This document shows positions 1 through 8,242 of a DNA stretch of 51,839 nt, in pieces. The position numbers were made by a program, and so were the translations under genes. This DNA is from an uncultured Mediterraneibacter sp. (GTDB lineage: Bacteria; Bacillota; Clostridia; Lachnospirales; Lachnospiraceae). Within the stretch, counting starts at the first letter, position 1, and each line of letters begins with the position of its first letter. The DNA is taken from positions 1 to 51,839 of the forward strand of contig CALWFV010000022.1 of assembly GCA_944377745.1 (NCBI GenBank). The letters run 5' to 3'. The notes under the pieces are model-generated. The model was not told where the DNA came from and searched no databases. It saw only the letters and a list, made by a program, of their open reading frames with translations.

Positions 1-40
1 ACTGGCACCGATGCATAAAAGCATAGTGCCAGTTAATTTT
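1..40. terminator. stem-loop at window edge, probable terminator
   Basis: ACTGGCAC (1-8) pairs perfectly with GTGCCAGT (26-33), and inside it ATGC (11-14) pairs with GCAT (21-24) around a six-base loop. The right arm is followed by TTAATTTTATT, a broken T-run, so it could end plus-strand transcripts entering from outside the window. It also lies just past the end of the minus-strand regulator gene and may act for that gene too. Confidence 0.5.
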
Positions 41-99
41 ATTCAAGGTTCTGGCGTGGGTGTGAAAAGTAACATCCCTGCCATTTCTTATAAAAAATC

Positions 100-768
100 T
101 CACTCTCCAAACGTATATCCCAGACCGAACACATTCCGAATATAAACCGGATTCGCCGAATCCGGCTCGATCTTCTTTTTCAGACGGTTCAGCGTCACGT
201 TCACCGTATTCTCTTCCACAAAGGAGCCGTCCGCGTCCCATACCTGTTCCAGTATCATGATCTTTGTCACGACTTTTCCTCTGTTCCTCGCCAGCAGTTC
301 CAGAAGCGCATATTCCCGGGCGGAAAGCCGGATCTCCTCCCCATCCCGTAGGACCTGCTTCCGGTCCGGACGGATCTTCAGTCCCCGGTAAAGGATCCCT
401 TCCTCCTCCCCGGCCGTCCTTCTCAGAATCGCTTCCACGTGCTTTAAAAGAACCGGCATGGGAAATGGTTTTACAAGGTAATCATCTGCTCCCAGGTCAA
501 AGGCTTCGATCATGTCCTGCTCCTCATCCCTGGCTGTCAGAAAGAGGACCGGGATCGTGCTGTACTCCCGGGCCTGCCGGCAGAGCTCCGTGCCCTCGCC
601 GTCGGGCAGATTGATGTCGATGATCATCAGGTCCGGCAGCCGGGAGATCAAGGAAAGACCTTCCCTGAGAGTATGAGCCATCAGAGTCTCGTATCCTGCC
701 TTTGTGAGCATCCGTGAAAGTGCTTCGTTCAGGAGTTTGTCGTCTTCTATGATCGCTATGGTCTTCAT
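100..768 (-). CDS. OmpR-family response regulator (orphan in this window)
   Basis: Two-component response regulator. The receiver domain (about residues 1-118) has the acidic pocket EDD near residue 9, phospho-acceptor Asp51 in MIIDINLPDG, and the switch lysine in DDYLVKPF. A winged-helix DNA-binding domain follows and ends TVNVTLNRLKKKIEP...GLGYTFGE. The open frame extends to 819, but the paired ATG codons at 771 and 768 follow AAGGAAACAAG and fit the family start (MKTIAIIEDD). No kinase lies beside it here: upstream on the same strand is the broken Bce-type permease, and downstream is the window edge. It may be the last gene of the Bce-like operon or pair with a kinase outside the window. 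Confidence 0.85.
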   Translation of the reverse strand: MKTIAIIEDDKLLNEALSRMLTKAGYETLMAHTLREGLSLISRLPDLMIIDINLPDGEGTELCRQAREYSTIPVLFLTARDEEQDMIEAFDLGADDYLVKPFPMPVLLKHVEAILRRTAGEEEGILYRGLKIRPDRKQVLRDGEEIRLSAREYALLELLARNRGKVVTKIMILEQVWDADGSFVEENTVNVTLNRLKKKIEPDSANPVYIRNVFGLGYTFGE

Positions 769-930
769 CATCTTGTTTCCTTCCGTCTGTATTCCCGGCA
801 GTTGCCTCTGCCCGGGCACCCTTCTGTCTGAAAATTCTATCCCAATCTGTATTTAAATGCAATCTTTTTCAACTGCGGCTGCATGTTCGGCGCTGCGCTT
901 CATGACTGAACACCGCCCCATGCACGCTCG

Positions 931-1850
931 TCACACGGACTCCACATTCCGTTTAAATCCCAGATACGTAGCCGCGAAATAGATCACATACACTCCTGCG
1001 CAGATCAGCAGCGAGATGGCAAAGTAATAGAGCCCGTTTCCGTATGCTCCCGTCATCCTCACAAACGCATTCCCGGCATAGATCACGATCACAGAGCTGA
1101 ACACCGCGGCTGCAATGGCCGGGACAAGGTAGAACAGGGCAAGCTGCCGGAATATCACCCGATCCATCTCCCGCCTCTTCATTCCCAGTTTTTTCAGCAC
1201 GTCGTACCGGAACCGGTATTTCCCCGAGTCTGATAACTGCTGGACTGCCAGGATGGTAACTGCCACAAAAACAAAGATCAAAGCGATATATTCCAACGGA
1301 AATGTAACGGAAGTAACCACAAATTAAACATTTTCCGGTTGCGTCTCAGCGCGAACAGATAACAGGCATAGTAGCAGCACACTGTCATGAACAGGCACCA
1401 GCCGTTCATCTGGATCCGCAGATGGTAATCCTCGCTGAACACGGAATAGAATACCGTCATGATGATCTGCTGCAGCAGGGTTCCCAGTCCGATCCCGAGA
1501 AGGAGCGCCACTGTCCCGATCAGCAGATTCTCCTTCATATAAAGGCGGGACAGTTGCTTTTTCTTCAGTCCGATCAAGAGATAGGTGGCAAACTCCCTGC
1601 TCCTTTTTTCCAGCATGAAACGCGCCATATAGTTGATCAGCCATGCCACGATGAGCATGATAAAAAAGGTCGCCATCCCGAGCATCGCTCCCAGCACCAT
1701 GGCTTCTGAGCACATCTCCTGGATATCTTTGGAAAAGATCAGGGAATTAAAGGCGAACATCATCGCCGCCACCGCAATCATGGTGATCAGATAGACAAGA
1801 TAATCCCGCATGGATCGTTTTACATTACGAAGTGCCAGCTTATTTAACAT
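931..1850 (-). pseudogene. BceB-like ABC permease, internally deleted and frameshifted
   Basis: The first part (1850 to about 1325) begins MLNKLALRNVKRSMRDY, the typical start of BceB/VraG permeases, with four hydrophobic segments up to RRNRKMFN. The reading then breaks: about 15 nonsense residues run to a stop at 1278. In another frame TSVTFPLEYIALIFVF (from about 1314) continues as the BceB C-terminal FtsX-like domain and stops at 931. Family members are about 620-670 residues; here only about 300 are encoded, so the large extracellular sensing domain and several membrane helices are missing. The gene starts at the ATG at 1850, 11 bases downstream of AGGAGG, overlapping the end of the ATPase gene. 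A working permease is very unlikely. Confidence 0.8.
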
Positions 1851-2328
1851 AATTGCTGTCACCTCCTGTCAGGGCGAGTACATCCAGTATCTCGTTCAGG
1901 AATTCTCTCCTGCTCTTCCTGCCCCGGATCAGCTCATTGAAAATTCCCCCGTCTTTCAGAAACAGGATCCTTTTGCAGTAGCTGGCGGAAAATGCGTCGT
2001 GGGTCACCATCAGGATGGTGGCGCCCAGTTCCTCGTTCATCCTGCAGAACGTGTTAAGCAGCATCTGGGCGGAGCGGGAGTCCAGCGCCCCGGTGGGCTC
2101 ATCCAGTTCCGTGATATCCGTATCTCCGTAATAAATGTGCCCTGCAGTTACCCGATCGATGGTGGACAACAGATTCAGAAGGGTGGTCTTTCCGGATCCG
2201 GAAGGTCCCATGATCCCCGTAAACTCGCCCTTCTCCACAGTAAAACTCACCTGGTTCACTGCTTTCGTGATATTATTCTTTGTCCCGTAATACTTCTCTA
2301 CATCACAGACTCTTAAACTTTCATCCAT
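1840..2328 (-). CDS. BceA-like ABC ATPase with in-frame internal deletion (probably non-functional)
   Basis: This encodes 162 residues where BceA-type ATPases have about 250. The N-terminus is normal, with Walker A GPSGSGKTT near residue 40 and GHIYYGDTDITEL. It then jumps straight to DEPTGALDSRSAQ, the Walker B and D-loop region, followed by the H-loop histidine in MVTHD. Missing are the Q-loop, the helical subdomain and the LSGGQ-type signature, about 85 residues, yet the frame is kept. Without the signature motif an ABC dimer cannot hydrolyse ATP. The gene lies between the BceS-like kinase and the broken permease, so both transporter genes of this module carry deletions. Confidence 0.8.
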   Translation of the reverse strand: MDESLRVCDVEKYYGTKNNITKAVNQVSFTVEKGEFTGIMGPSGSGKTTLLNLLSTIDRVTAGHIYYGDTDITELDEPTGALDSRSAQMLLNTFCRMNEELGATILMVTHDAFSASYCKRILFLKDGGIFNELIRGRKSRREFLNEILDVLALTGGDSNYVK

Positions 2329-2400
2329 ATCTCGTCGTCCCTTTCTGTTCTTTGTTACAAGGTTAGTTCACACCTTACAGGAACAGTTTACCAGCCGCCC

Positions 2401-2465
2401 GGGACTCATGATATGAGACTCCCTTACGCCATTCTTTCATTTTTGTAAGTTTCACTGTTTGTAAG
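2401..2465 (-). promoter_or_regulatory. possible regulator-binding repeats before the Bce-like transporter genes
   Basis: Two direct repeats of TTTGTAAG (2442-2449 and 2458-2465; CTTACAAA on the coding strand) are 16 bp apart in the gap between kinase and ATPase genes. An inverted repeat follows nearer the ATPase (CTCAT 2405-2409 with ATGAG 2413-2417, extended by GGGA/TCCC). BceR-type regulators are known to bind TTACA-like half-sites ahead of the transporter gene they control, so this is a candidate target. No convincing -10/-35 pair was found. Confidence 0.35.
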
Positions 2466-2467
2466 AT

Positions 2468-3493
2468 TCAGTGTTCAGAAATCTTATTGTGGTCTGAATC
2501 GGGAAATGTCAGGATCATCCGGGTGTATTTCCCTTTTTCCGATTCGCAGGAAATCCCCAGTCCCAGCTTCCGGCAGAGCCTGCTGCACAAATACAGCCCC
2601 ATTCCGGTAGCGTGGCTGTCCTCTGTTCTCCCGTTGCTCCCGGTAAATCCCTTGTCAAAGATCCTTCCGATCTCCTCTTCGGGGATTCCGCATCCATTGT
2701 CCTCTATGATCAGGGATTTCTGCATTGGTCCCTCTTCTGTCCGGATCCGTATCTTCGCCTCCGTCTCTCTTCGGTATTTCATGCTGTTGGAGAAGATCTG
2801 CTTCAGGATAAATTCCACCCATTTCTCATCTGTGGACACAGAAATGTCTTCACCTATATCCAGATCGATCTGCATGCCGCACCGGATCAGATGACGCTTC
2901 TCCCCGCGGACGGCGGACAGGACGATGCTGCGAAGACTGACGGGCCGGATAAGATAGTCACGGTCCACCCGCTCCATTCTTGCATAGTACAGAACTTTCT
3001 CCACCTCATTCCCGATCTCGTCCAGTTCTGTCATGATCTGCCGGGTATGCCCGTCCTTATGGTTCTCGCAGATCAGATGAGCGGCAGTGATGGGCGTCTT
3101 TACCTCATGGATCCAGCTCTCGATATATTCCTTATATTCTTTCTGGCTATTCTCCAGTTCCCGGATCTTCTCGATCACAGATTTGTTGGATTTTCTCAGG
3201 ATTTCCCAGTACAGCCGGTCCTCCAGCCCGGGAGCGGGGCGCATCACCTCGGCGATCAGATACCGCTGGTCCAGTTCTTCCAATGTGTTGAAAATCTCCT
3301 GAAAATATTTTCTTCGAAAATGCCACCGCACCAGCAGCCAGACCGCCAGCACGCTGATCCATACCACGTCGATCAGAAACACCGCGGTTTCCGAAGTATT
3401 CAGCAGTAAAAGATATACAGACAGGACAAGGAGCCCCGCTGCGTTTGCAAGCAGGACTCCCGCCCTGTCTTTACAGTAATCCCGGAATTTCAC
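2468..3493 (-). CDS. BceS-like intramembrane-sensing histidine kinase
   Basis: A sensor kinase of 341 residues with two closely spaced membrane helices (about 13-31 and 36-57) and almost no extracellular loop, the hallmark of BceS-type intramembrane-sensing kinases that read their ABC transporter instead of a ligand. The phospho-acceptor is His129 in SWIHEVKTPITA. The ATPase domain shows the N box (QIFSNSMKY), G1 box DNGCGIP and G2 box GMGLYL. The start is a GTG at 3493, five bases after AGGAG. It follows its response regulator by 35 bases. The kinase looks intact although the transporter it should sense through is deleted. Confidence 0.9.
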   Translation of the reverse strand: MKFRDYCKDRAGVLLANAAGLLVLSVYLLLLNTSETAVFLIDVVWISVLAVWLLVRWHFRRKYFQEIFNTLEELDQRYLIAEVMRPAPGLEDRLYWEILRKSNKSVIEKIRELENSQKEYKEYIESWIHEVKTPITAAHLICENHKDGHTRQIMTELDEIGNEVEKVLYYARMERVDRDYLIRPVSLRSIVLSAVRGEKRHLIRCGMQIDLDIGEDISVSTDEKWVEFILKQIFSNSMKYRRETEAKIRIRTEEGPMQKSLIIEDNGCGIPEEEIGRIFDKGFTGSNGRTEDSHATGMGLYLCSRLCRKLGLGISCESEKGKYTRMILTFPDSDHNKISEH

Positions 3494-3528
3494 ACTGTCT
3501 CCTCTCTCTTTCTCAATGAACTTCTCCG

Positions 3529-4209
3529 CTAGATCCGGTATCCCAGGCCCCGTCTTGTCTCGATAAAGTCCTCCGCCCCGATTTCTTTCAGCTTACCGCG
3601 GATGCGGGTGATGTTGATGCTCAGCGTGTTGTCGTCGATAAAGACCTCATCGTCCCACAGCTCATCGATCAGGTCTGACCTTGAGACGAACTCTCCCTGA
3701 TGCCGGAACAGACAGTACAGAATCTTCACTTCATTTTTCGTCAGTTCTCTCTTTTCTTCTCCTTTTTGGATCTGAGCCGCAGCGGTATCCAGGATCACGC
3801 CTTTCCGCTCCTGCCGGACAGAGGATTCCTCCGCATGCGCAAAAGTCCGCCTCAGTACCGCCCCGATCCGTGCCATGAGGACCGGAAGTTCATAGGGCTT
3901 TGAAACGTAATCATCGCCGCCCCGCAGGATACAGTTCAGTTCGTCCATGGACGTGTTATTGGCCGTCACAAAAATGACCGGAACCTGAGAAGTCCTGCGA
4001 AGCTTCTCGCAGATGCTCAGGCCGCTCTCTCCCGGCAGGTTCACATCCAGCAGGACCAGATCCGGATCTGCCTGCCGGATATCTGCCGCCACATCTGAAA
4101 AATCCGACAGGGAAACAGCCTCATACCCTGCGCCGAAAAGGTAATGCTCCAGTTCACTGCGGATTTCTTCATCATCTTCTACGATCAGGATCTTTGCTTT
4201 ACGCTCCAT
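3529..4209 (-). CDS. BceR-like response regulator
   Basis: OmpR-family regulator of 226 residues. The receiver has EDDEE at 11-15, phospho-acceptor Asp55 (LVLLDVNLPG), the conserved Thr in IFVTANN and the lysine of DDYVSKPYELPVL. The C-terminal winged helix ends FIETRRGLGYRI, and DDNTLSINITRIRGKL is the recognition-helix region typical of the BceR/GraR group. It is the first gene of the regulator-kinase-ATPase-permease series. The gap to the preceding HipA-like gene is 30 bases, so it may share that transcript or have a promoter inside it; the ribosome site before the ATG is weak. Confidence 0.9.
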   Translation of the reverse strand: MERKAKILIVEDDEEIRSELEHYLFGAGYEAVSLSDFSDVAADIRQADPDLVLLDVNLPGESGLSICEKLRRTSQVPVIFVTANNTSMDELNCILRGGDDYVSKPYELPVLMARIGAVLRRTFAHAEESSVRQERKGVILDTAAAQIQKGEEKRELTKNEVKILYCLFRHQGEFVSRSDLIDELWDDEVFIDDNTLSINITRIRGKLKEIGAEDFIETRRGLGYRI

Positions 4210-4239
4210 ATCTTTTCATCCCGCTTTCTCTTATTATCT

Positions 4240-5136
4240 CTAAAGTTGTCCGCCTGCCTGAACAAAAGCAGGGAGCAGAAGTTTGTTGAAACGTGCCTCA
4301 ATATATTTCTGATAAAACTCCCTCTGCAAGTCAGAAAGATACGGTACATTTTCAATAAATCTTTCAATATTTTCTATTTTGATTCTGGGAACAATCTCTA
4401 ACAATGCCTCTGTACATTCCCGGTAATCGCCTTTCATCAAGAAATCATAGTAACGGATTTTCCGCCCATGTTCATGGATCGCTGATGTAGGAAATTGAAA
4501 AATACGGGCATTAAGTTCATCTTCATTTTCAAGTACTTTCCTCATAACAGATTCGTCAGCCTGAGGAAGCAGACAGCTTCCACAGTCAAAGACCGGAGCA
4601 ATCTCTGCTGCTTGCCTGGTATTGTCAATAAGAAAGCCCCAATTCCCGTTATGTCGGTCAAAGTTGCCGAGAAACGCATCTACTACAAACATCTTCCAGA
4701 AATGTTCTGTCAATTTTGTCGGATCCACGAACTGCTGCTTTTCCAAGGTATCTGTAATATCAGACAATTCTGTACCGGTCCCGCCATGCTCTGAATCTAT
4801 GACAGTGTTTTTGATAGAGCAGAAATCATACAAAACCTTTCCGCCAGCAGTAAAATCTTTACATGCACAGACCACTTTGACCTTATCAGATATGCGGTAA
4901 GTTCCAAGCATTGTCTCCTGTGCAGAAATACCAAGCATACCAAAAATGCTGCTCGCAATATGTTCACTGTAGCAGCTATTCGTATACGATAGTTCTGTTG
5001 GCTTCCTCTCTGCTGACGGCGGGAACTTCAGCATATAGATATTTCCTTCGTATTCTACCGCAATCTTTTTCCCATTTGCGCCGTTATAAGCTTTTCCAAA
5101 AACTTTATGGCAGTCTGTAAAATCAATCAGATTCAT
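4240..5136 (-). CDS. HipA/CtkA-like Ser/Thr protein kinase
   Basis: A protein of 298 residues resembling the C-terminal kinase half of HipA and the compact CtkA kinases. A glycine/lysine-rich N-terminal part (KIAVEYEGNIYMLKF) may hold the ATP-anchoring lysine. The catalytic loop is FLGNFDRHNGNWGFL, with the Asp and Asn of the HipA-type D-x(4)-N arrangement, and APVFDCGSCLL replaces the usual DFG metal-binding motif. It starts with ATG after GGAGGAGGACAAA and overlaps the small upstream gene by 14 bases, so the two are translationally coupled. The pair has the layout of a toxin-antitoxin or kinase-partner cassette. The substrate cannot be told; classical HipA targets glutamyl-tRNA synthetase, but this compact form may differ. 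Confidence 0.75.
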   Translation of the reverse strand: MNLIDFTDCHKVFGKAYNGANGKKIAVEYEGNIYMLKFPPSAERKPTELSYTNSCYSEHIASSIFGMLGISAQETMLGTYRISDKVKVVCACKDFTAGGKVLYDFCSIKNTVIDSEHGGTGTELSDITDTLEKQQFVDPTKLTEHFWKMFVVDAFLGNFDRHNGNWGFLIDNTRQAAEIAPVFDCGSCLLPQADESVMRKVLENEDELNARIFQFPTSAIHEHGRKIRYYDFLMKGDYRECTEALLEIVPRIKIENIERFIENVPYLSDLQREFYQKYIEARFNKLLLPAFVQAGGQL

Positions 5137-5410
5137 TTTGTCCTCCTCCCCATAAAAATTTTTTTCTCAGGTAATCAGCATGTTCTTGTGTGATCGTTCC
5201 ATCGCTGATTTCTGCTGAATTGATACTTCCATATAATTCCCCCCACAGACAGTCCAACAGAGAGGAACCATTTTTCAGTCCTTCCTTATAAGCATCCAGA
5301 TCATGTTGGAGATATTCCGGGAGCCCATTTTCATAAGACCGTTCCCTGAGTTCCTTTTCTTTTTTGGGGGCTTTGTCACTTACGGGAATCTTTTTCGCTT
5401 CCTTTTTCAT
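5123..5410 (-). CDS. small charged partner of the HipA-like kinase
   Basis: A protein of 95 residues starting at the ATG at 5410, which has a perfect GGAGG seven bases upstream; a longer frame to 5440 lacks such a site. The N-terminus is strongly basic (KKEAKK, PKKEKELRER), followed by an acidic helical part (YLQHDLDAYKEGL) and the end AEISDGTITQEHADYLRKKFL. There is no recognisable helix-turn-helix like HipB. Its last 14 bases overlap the kinase gene. By position it may be the antitoxin, an adaptor or a substrate of the kinase; I do not recognise the family with certainty. Confidence 0.65.
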   Translation of the reverse strand: MKKEAKKIPVSDKAPKKEKELRERSYENGLPEYLQHDLDAYKEGLKNGSSLLDCLWGELYGSINSAEISDGTITQEHADYLRKKFLWGGGQNESD

Positions 5411-5430
5411 AGAACGCCTCCTGCTTTCTC

Positions 5431-5850
5431 CTAAAACCACTTTGCCTTCTCATCCCGAAACCTCGGTGTTTCCCCTTTCTCATAGGGATCATACCGGTTT
5501 CGGTTGCATCCGAATTCCTGGAAGTAACACATCCGTTCCCCTGCTGCCCAGCGGATCAGGCTCATCCCGTCAAAGGCGTCCGCCGTCCCGTCGTTCATAA
5601 CATTCTCAAAATACCACTCCACGACTGTCTGATCCCTGTCATGAAAAAACTGCCGGATGTCCCACCTGAGCACCTTTCCCCGGGTGTTCCACTCCTCAAA
5701 CCAGTGCCGGATCGCCGCGGCTCCGTGGTACTCCGGTCCCCAGCTTTCGATGTAGACCGCGTCTTCGGTGAAGATGTCAGTAATGCCGGTATCCTCTGCC
5801 GTAAACCACATGCCAAACCATTTTCTTATGATATCCTCTCGAATGTTCAC
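5431..5850 (-). CDS. SnoaL/NTF2-like fold protein
   Basis: A cytoplasmic protein of about 140 residues with the pattern of the SnoaL/NTF2-like family: a first helix IREDIIRKWFGMWF, then TAEDTGITDIFTEDAVYIESWGPEYHGAAAIRHWFEEWNTRG, and the sheet segments WDIRQFFHDRDQTVVEWYFENV. Family members are often small-molecule-binding or isomerase-like proteins; no specific reaction can be assigned. The frame opens at an ATG at 5859, but that ATG touches its AGGAG, while the GTG at 5850 is nine bases away, so GTG is the more likely start. It lies 20 bases before the HipA-partner gene. Confidence 0.75.
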   Translation of the reverse strand: MNIREDIIRKWFGMWFTAEDTGITDIFTEDAVYIESWGPEYHGAAAIRHWFEEWNTRGKVLRWDIRQFFHDRDQTVVEWYFENVMNDGTADAFDGMSLIRWAAGERMCYFQEFGCNRNRYDPYEKGETPRFRDEKAKWF

Positions 5851-5906
5851 GATAGTCATCTCCTCTTATCTGCTTTGATCATTCTTCATTCCATTTTATC
5901 CACATC

Positions 5907-7481
5907 TCAAAATGTCGTCAAGCAGGGAACATATATCCTGACCTCGCCGCCTCCGGTTTCTTCAGAATTCCCAATCTCCAGCCCCCCGCCGTTTTCTTCC
6001 AGTACCGTCCGCGCAATGTAAAGTCCCAGCCCGTAATGTGCTGTTCCGGCGCGGCTCTTGTCCGTCTGATAGAACTGTTCCGTCCCATGCCGCAGCGCTT
6101 CTTTGGAGAATCCCTGCCCGCTGTCCGTGACTGTGATCTGAAGGAAGGTCCCGCCACCCTGTTTTTCCTCAGAAAACGTTTCCTGCCCGGATATTTCTTT
6201 CCGTCCTGGCCGGGCTCGCAGTTCTGCCCGGATCCACAGTGTCTGCTCCGCCGGAGAGTAATCCACCCCGTTGGATATCACATTCCCGACAGCACGCATC
6301 AGGTCCTCCCGAAATCCTTCCCTACCCCGGATCAGAAACTCCTCTTCCAGGAATGAACACTCGACCGCAAGCTTTTTCGTCCTTCCAAGAGCCTCCGCCT
6401 TCCTGCGCACCTCCTCCAGGAACAGGCCGGCAGGAAAACTTCCTTCCGGCTCCCGGATTTCGGAAGACTTCATTTTTTCTTCACGATGCTCTGCGGCCTG
6501 CCTCATAACTTTTTCCGCCGCCTGCACGTCAGACTGTCTTCCTGCAGCCCCTCTTCCTATAGTCTGCTGTCCCTGTTCCGACGTCCGGACCGTCTCCTGG
6601 AGCACCGCCAGATACCGTTCCAGTTCCTCCGCATTATCCAGGATCTCCTGGTCCCACGCCCGTATTTCTTCCATACTCTCCGTCTCCTGCATCAGTTCCG
6701 CATTTCCCCTGATGATCGTCAACGGAGTCTTGATGTCATGGGCGAGAGCCGCGATCTGTTCCTGTTTCTGCCTCCGGGACTCCCACTGTTCCTCCAGGGA
6801 TCTCTGCAGAGCCTCCTTCATCTTGAAGAGCGCTCCAAGGACGTCGTCCACCTCCCGGATATCTGAGTATTCCCGTTCAAAATCCAGATCTTCCTGCCCC
6901 ACTTTCGCTGCGATCTCCGTCAGTGTATCCAGACGTCTTTTCAGATATCTCCCGAAATTCCGTGCTGTAAGCACCGCCTCCGTCAGGAAAAGGAGTAGCG
7001 CGATGAACAGGATCAGGAACTCTGCGTTGGGGAAGATCTCCCGCAAAAACGGATCAGAGAATTTTGCCACCATCTGGTATCGGACGATCACCAGATTCCC
7101 GTCGTCTTTCTGTATACTCCGGTAAAAAATGTTGTAAAACGCCCCGGTATCTCCGTTCTTCCACCGCTCCCAGCCTTCCTGTCTCTCATTTTCCTCAAAC
7201 GTGCCATATAGATAGTTCCCGTCAGGATCATAGACTCCGAACTCACAGCTGTCCGGGAGCAGCGCTGCTTCGTCTCCTCCCTGCCGTATCTCATCCGCCG
7301 CTTCCTCGATCCGGCTCTGCTCATAAGTGGGCAGACGGACGATCCCGGTGTTTACGAGTACGGTATAAGCGACCAGCGTTCCTGCTGCCAGGATCACCGT
7401 CAGTACGCAGAACCGAAGCAGATACCGGATAAACACCATGTACAGACTCTGTTTTCTTGTCCTTTTTCTTCTCTGTCCCAT
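5907..7481 (-). CDS. sensor histidine kinase of the LanFEG-type module
   Basis: Membrane kinase of about 524 residues. There are two membrane helices (about 20-45 and 150-170) around a sensor domain of roughly 100 residues, then a HAMP-like linker, phospho-acceptor His248 in ALAHDIKTPLTII and an ATPase domain with N box (NVISNGVDYS), G1 box DSGQGFS and G2 box GLGLYIA. It resembles SpaK/NisK/CprK kinases that detect lantibiotics or other cationic peptides. The start at 7481 follows GAGGGAAGAAG; an upstream ATG at 7517 is also possible. A polar insert of about 90 residues (QGQQTIGRG to REEKMKSSE) separates the His domain from the ATPase domain, which is unusual. Confidence 0.88.
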   Translation of the reverse strand: MGQRRKRTRKQSLYMVFIRYLLRFCVLTVILAAGTLVAYTVLVNTGIVRLPTYEQSRIEEAADEIRQGGDEAALLPDSCEFGVYDPDGNYLYGTFEENERQEGWERWKNGDTGAFYNIFYRSIQKDDGNLVIVRYQMVAKFSDPFLREIFPNAEFLILFIALLLFLTEAVLTARNFGRYLKRRLDTLTEIAAKVGQEDLDFEREYSDIREVDDVLGALFKMKEALQRSLEEQWESRRQKQEQIAALAHDIKTPLTIIRGNAELMQETESMEEIRAWDQEILDNAEELERYLAVLQETVRTSEQGQQTIGRGAAGRQSDVQAAEKVMRQAAEHREEKMKSSEIREPEGSFPAGLFLEEVRRKAEALGRTKKLAVECSFLEEEFLIRGREGFREDLMRAVGNVISNGVDYSPAEQTLWIRAELRARPGRKEISGQETFSEEKQGGGTFLQITVTDSGQGFSKEALRHGTEQFYQTDKSRAGTAHYGLGLYIARTVLEENGGGLEIGNSEETGGGEVRIYVPCLTTF

Positions 7482-7537
7482 CTTCTTCCCTCTTTCATTG
7501 TCGGCAGGAGCCCGCATCTGCTAAAGTGCTCCGGCTC

Positions 7538-8209
7538 TCATGCCTTCCATCTGTATCCGATCCCCCACACGGTTTCCACCGGAGACAGTCCCAGTTTCCG
7601 GAACTTTGCCCTGATATTTTTAACGTGCTCCGTGATCGCGGAGTCGTCCCCATCTTTGTCATACCCGTACACGTGCTCGTAGATCTGCTCTCTTGAGAAC
7701 ACCTGGCCATGATGAAGCGCCAGATATTCACAGATCTCATACTCTCCTGATGTCAGAGGGACTGTATTTTCTTCGTACTCGATGCGTTTCTCTCTGAGCC
7801 AGAACCGGAGTTCTCCCACTGTGACCGCATGTTTCTTCTCCCGCTTTTCCCGTCTCAGATGCGCCGCTACTCTGGCACGGAGTTCTCCGATCCCGAATGG
7901 CTTGCGGATATAGTCGTCTGCCCCAAGGCCAAACCCTTTCATCAGGTCCTCCTCAGCGGTCTTTGCGGTCAGGAAGAGAACGGGACAGTCAATCTCATCC
8001 CGCATCCCGTCAAGCAGGGTGAACCCGTCGATCCCGGGCATCATCACATCCAGGAGGATCAGGTCATACTGATCCGTTCTTTTCTTTCCATCAAGGAGCT
8101 GCATCGGGTCCGACATCGTATCCACCACATTCCCGTCCCGCTCAAGCGCCCGTTTTAACAGCCGGAGGATTCCTTCCTCATCATCCACAGCCAGTATCCT
8201 TGCTCCCAT
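7538..8209 (-). CDS. SpaR/CprR-like response regulator
   Basis: OmpR-family regulator of 223 residues. The receiver has DDEE at 9-12, phospho-acceptor Asp54 (LILLDVMMPG), the Thr of LFLTAKT and the lysine in DDYIRKPFG. The winged-helix part ends VETVWGIGYRWKA. ITEHVKNIRAKFRKLG is close to regulators of lantibiotic immunity. It follows the transporter genes by 33 bases with a good AGGAG, and precedes the kinase. It likely drives the transporter promoter near 10.53 kb. Confidence 0.9.
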   Translation of the reverse strand: MGARILAVDDEEGILRLLKRALERDGNVVDTMSDPMQLLDGKKRTDQYDLILLDVMMPGIDGFTLLDGMRDEIDCPVLFLTAKTAEEDLMKGFGLGADDYIRKPFGIGELRARVAAHLRREKREKKHAVTVGELRFWLREKRIEYEENTVPLTSGEYEICEYLALHHGQVFSREQIYEHVYGYDKDGDDSAITEHVKNIRAKFRKLGLSPVETVWGIGYRWKA

Positions 8210-8242
8210 TTTGTCTTTCTCCTCCTTCTTTCTGTCACCGGT

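Noticed and set aside
6271-7125. Long plus-strand ORF opposite the histidine kinase gene
   Set aside because: Serine/arginine-rich shadow of a clear kinase gene, no ribosome site or domain.
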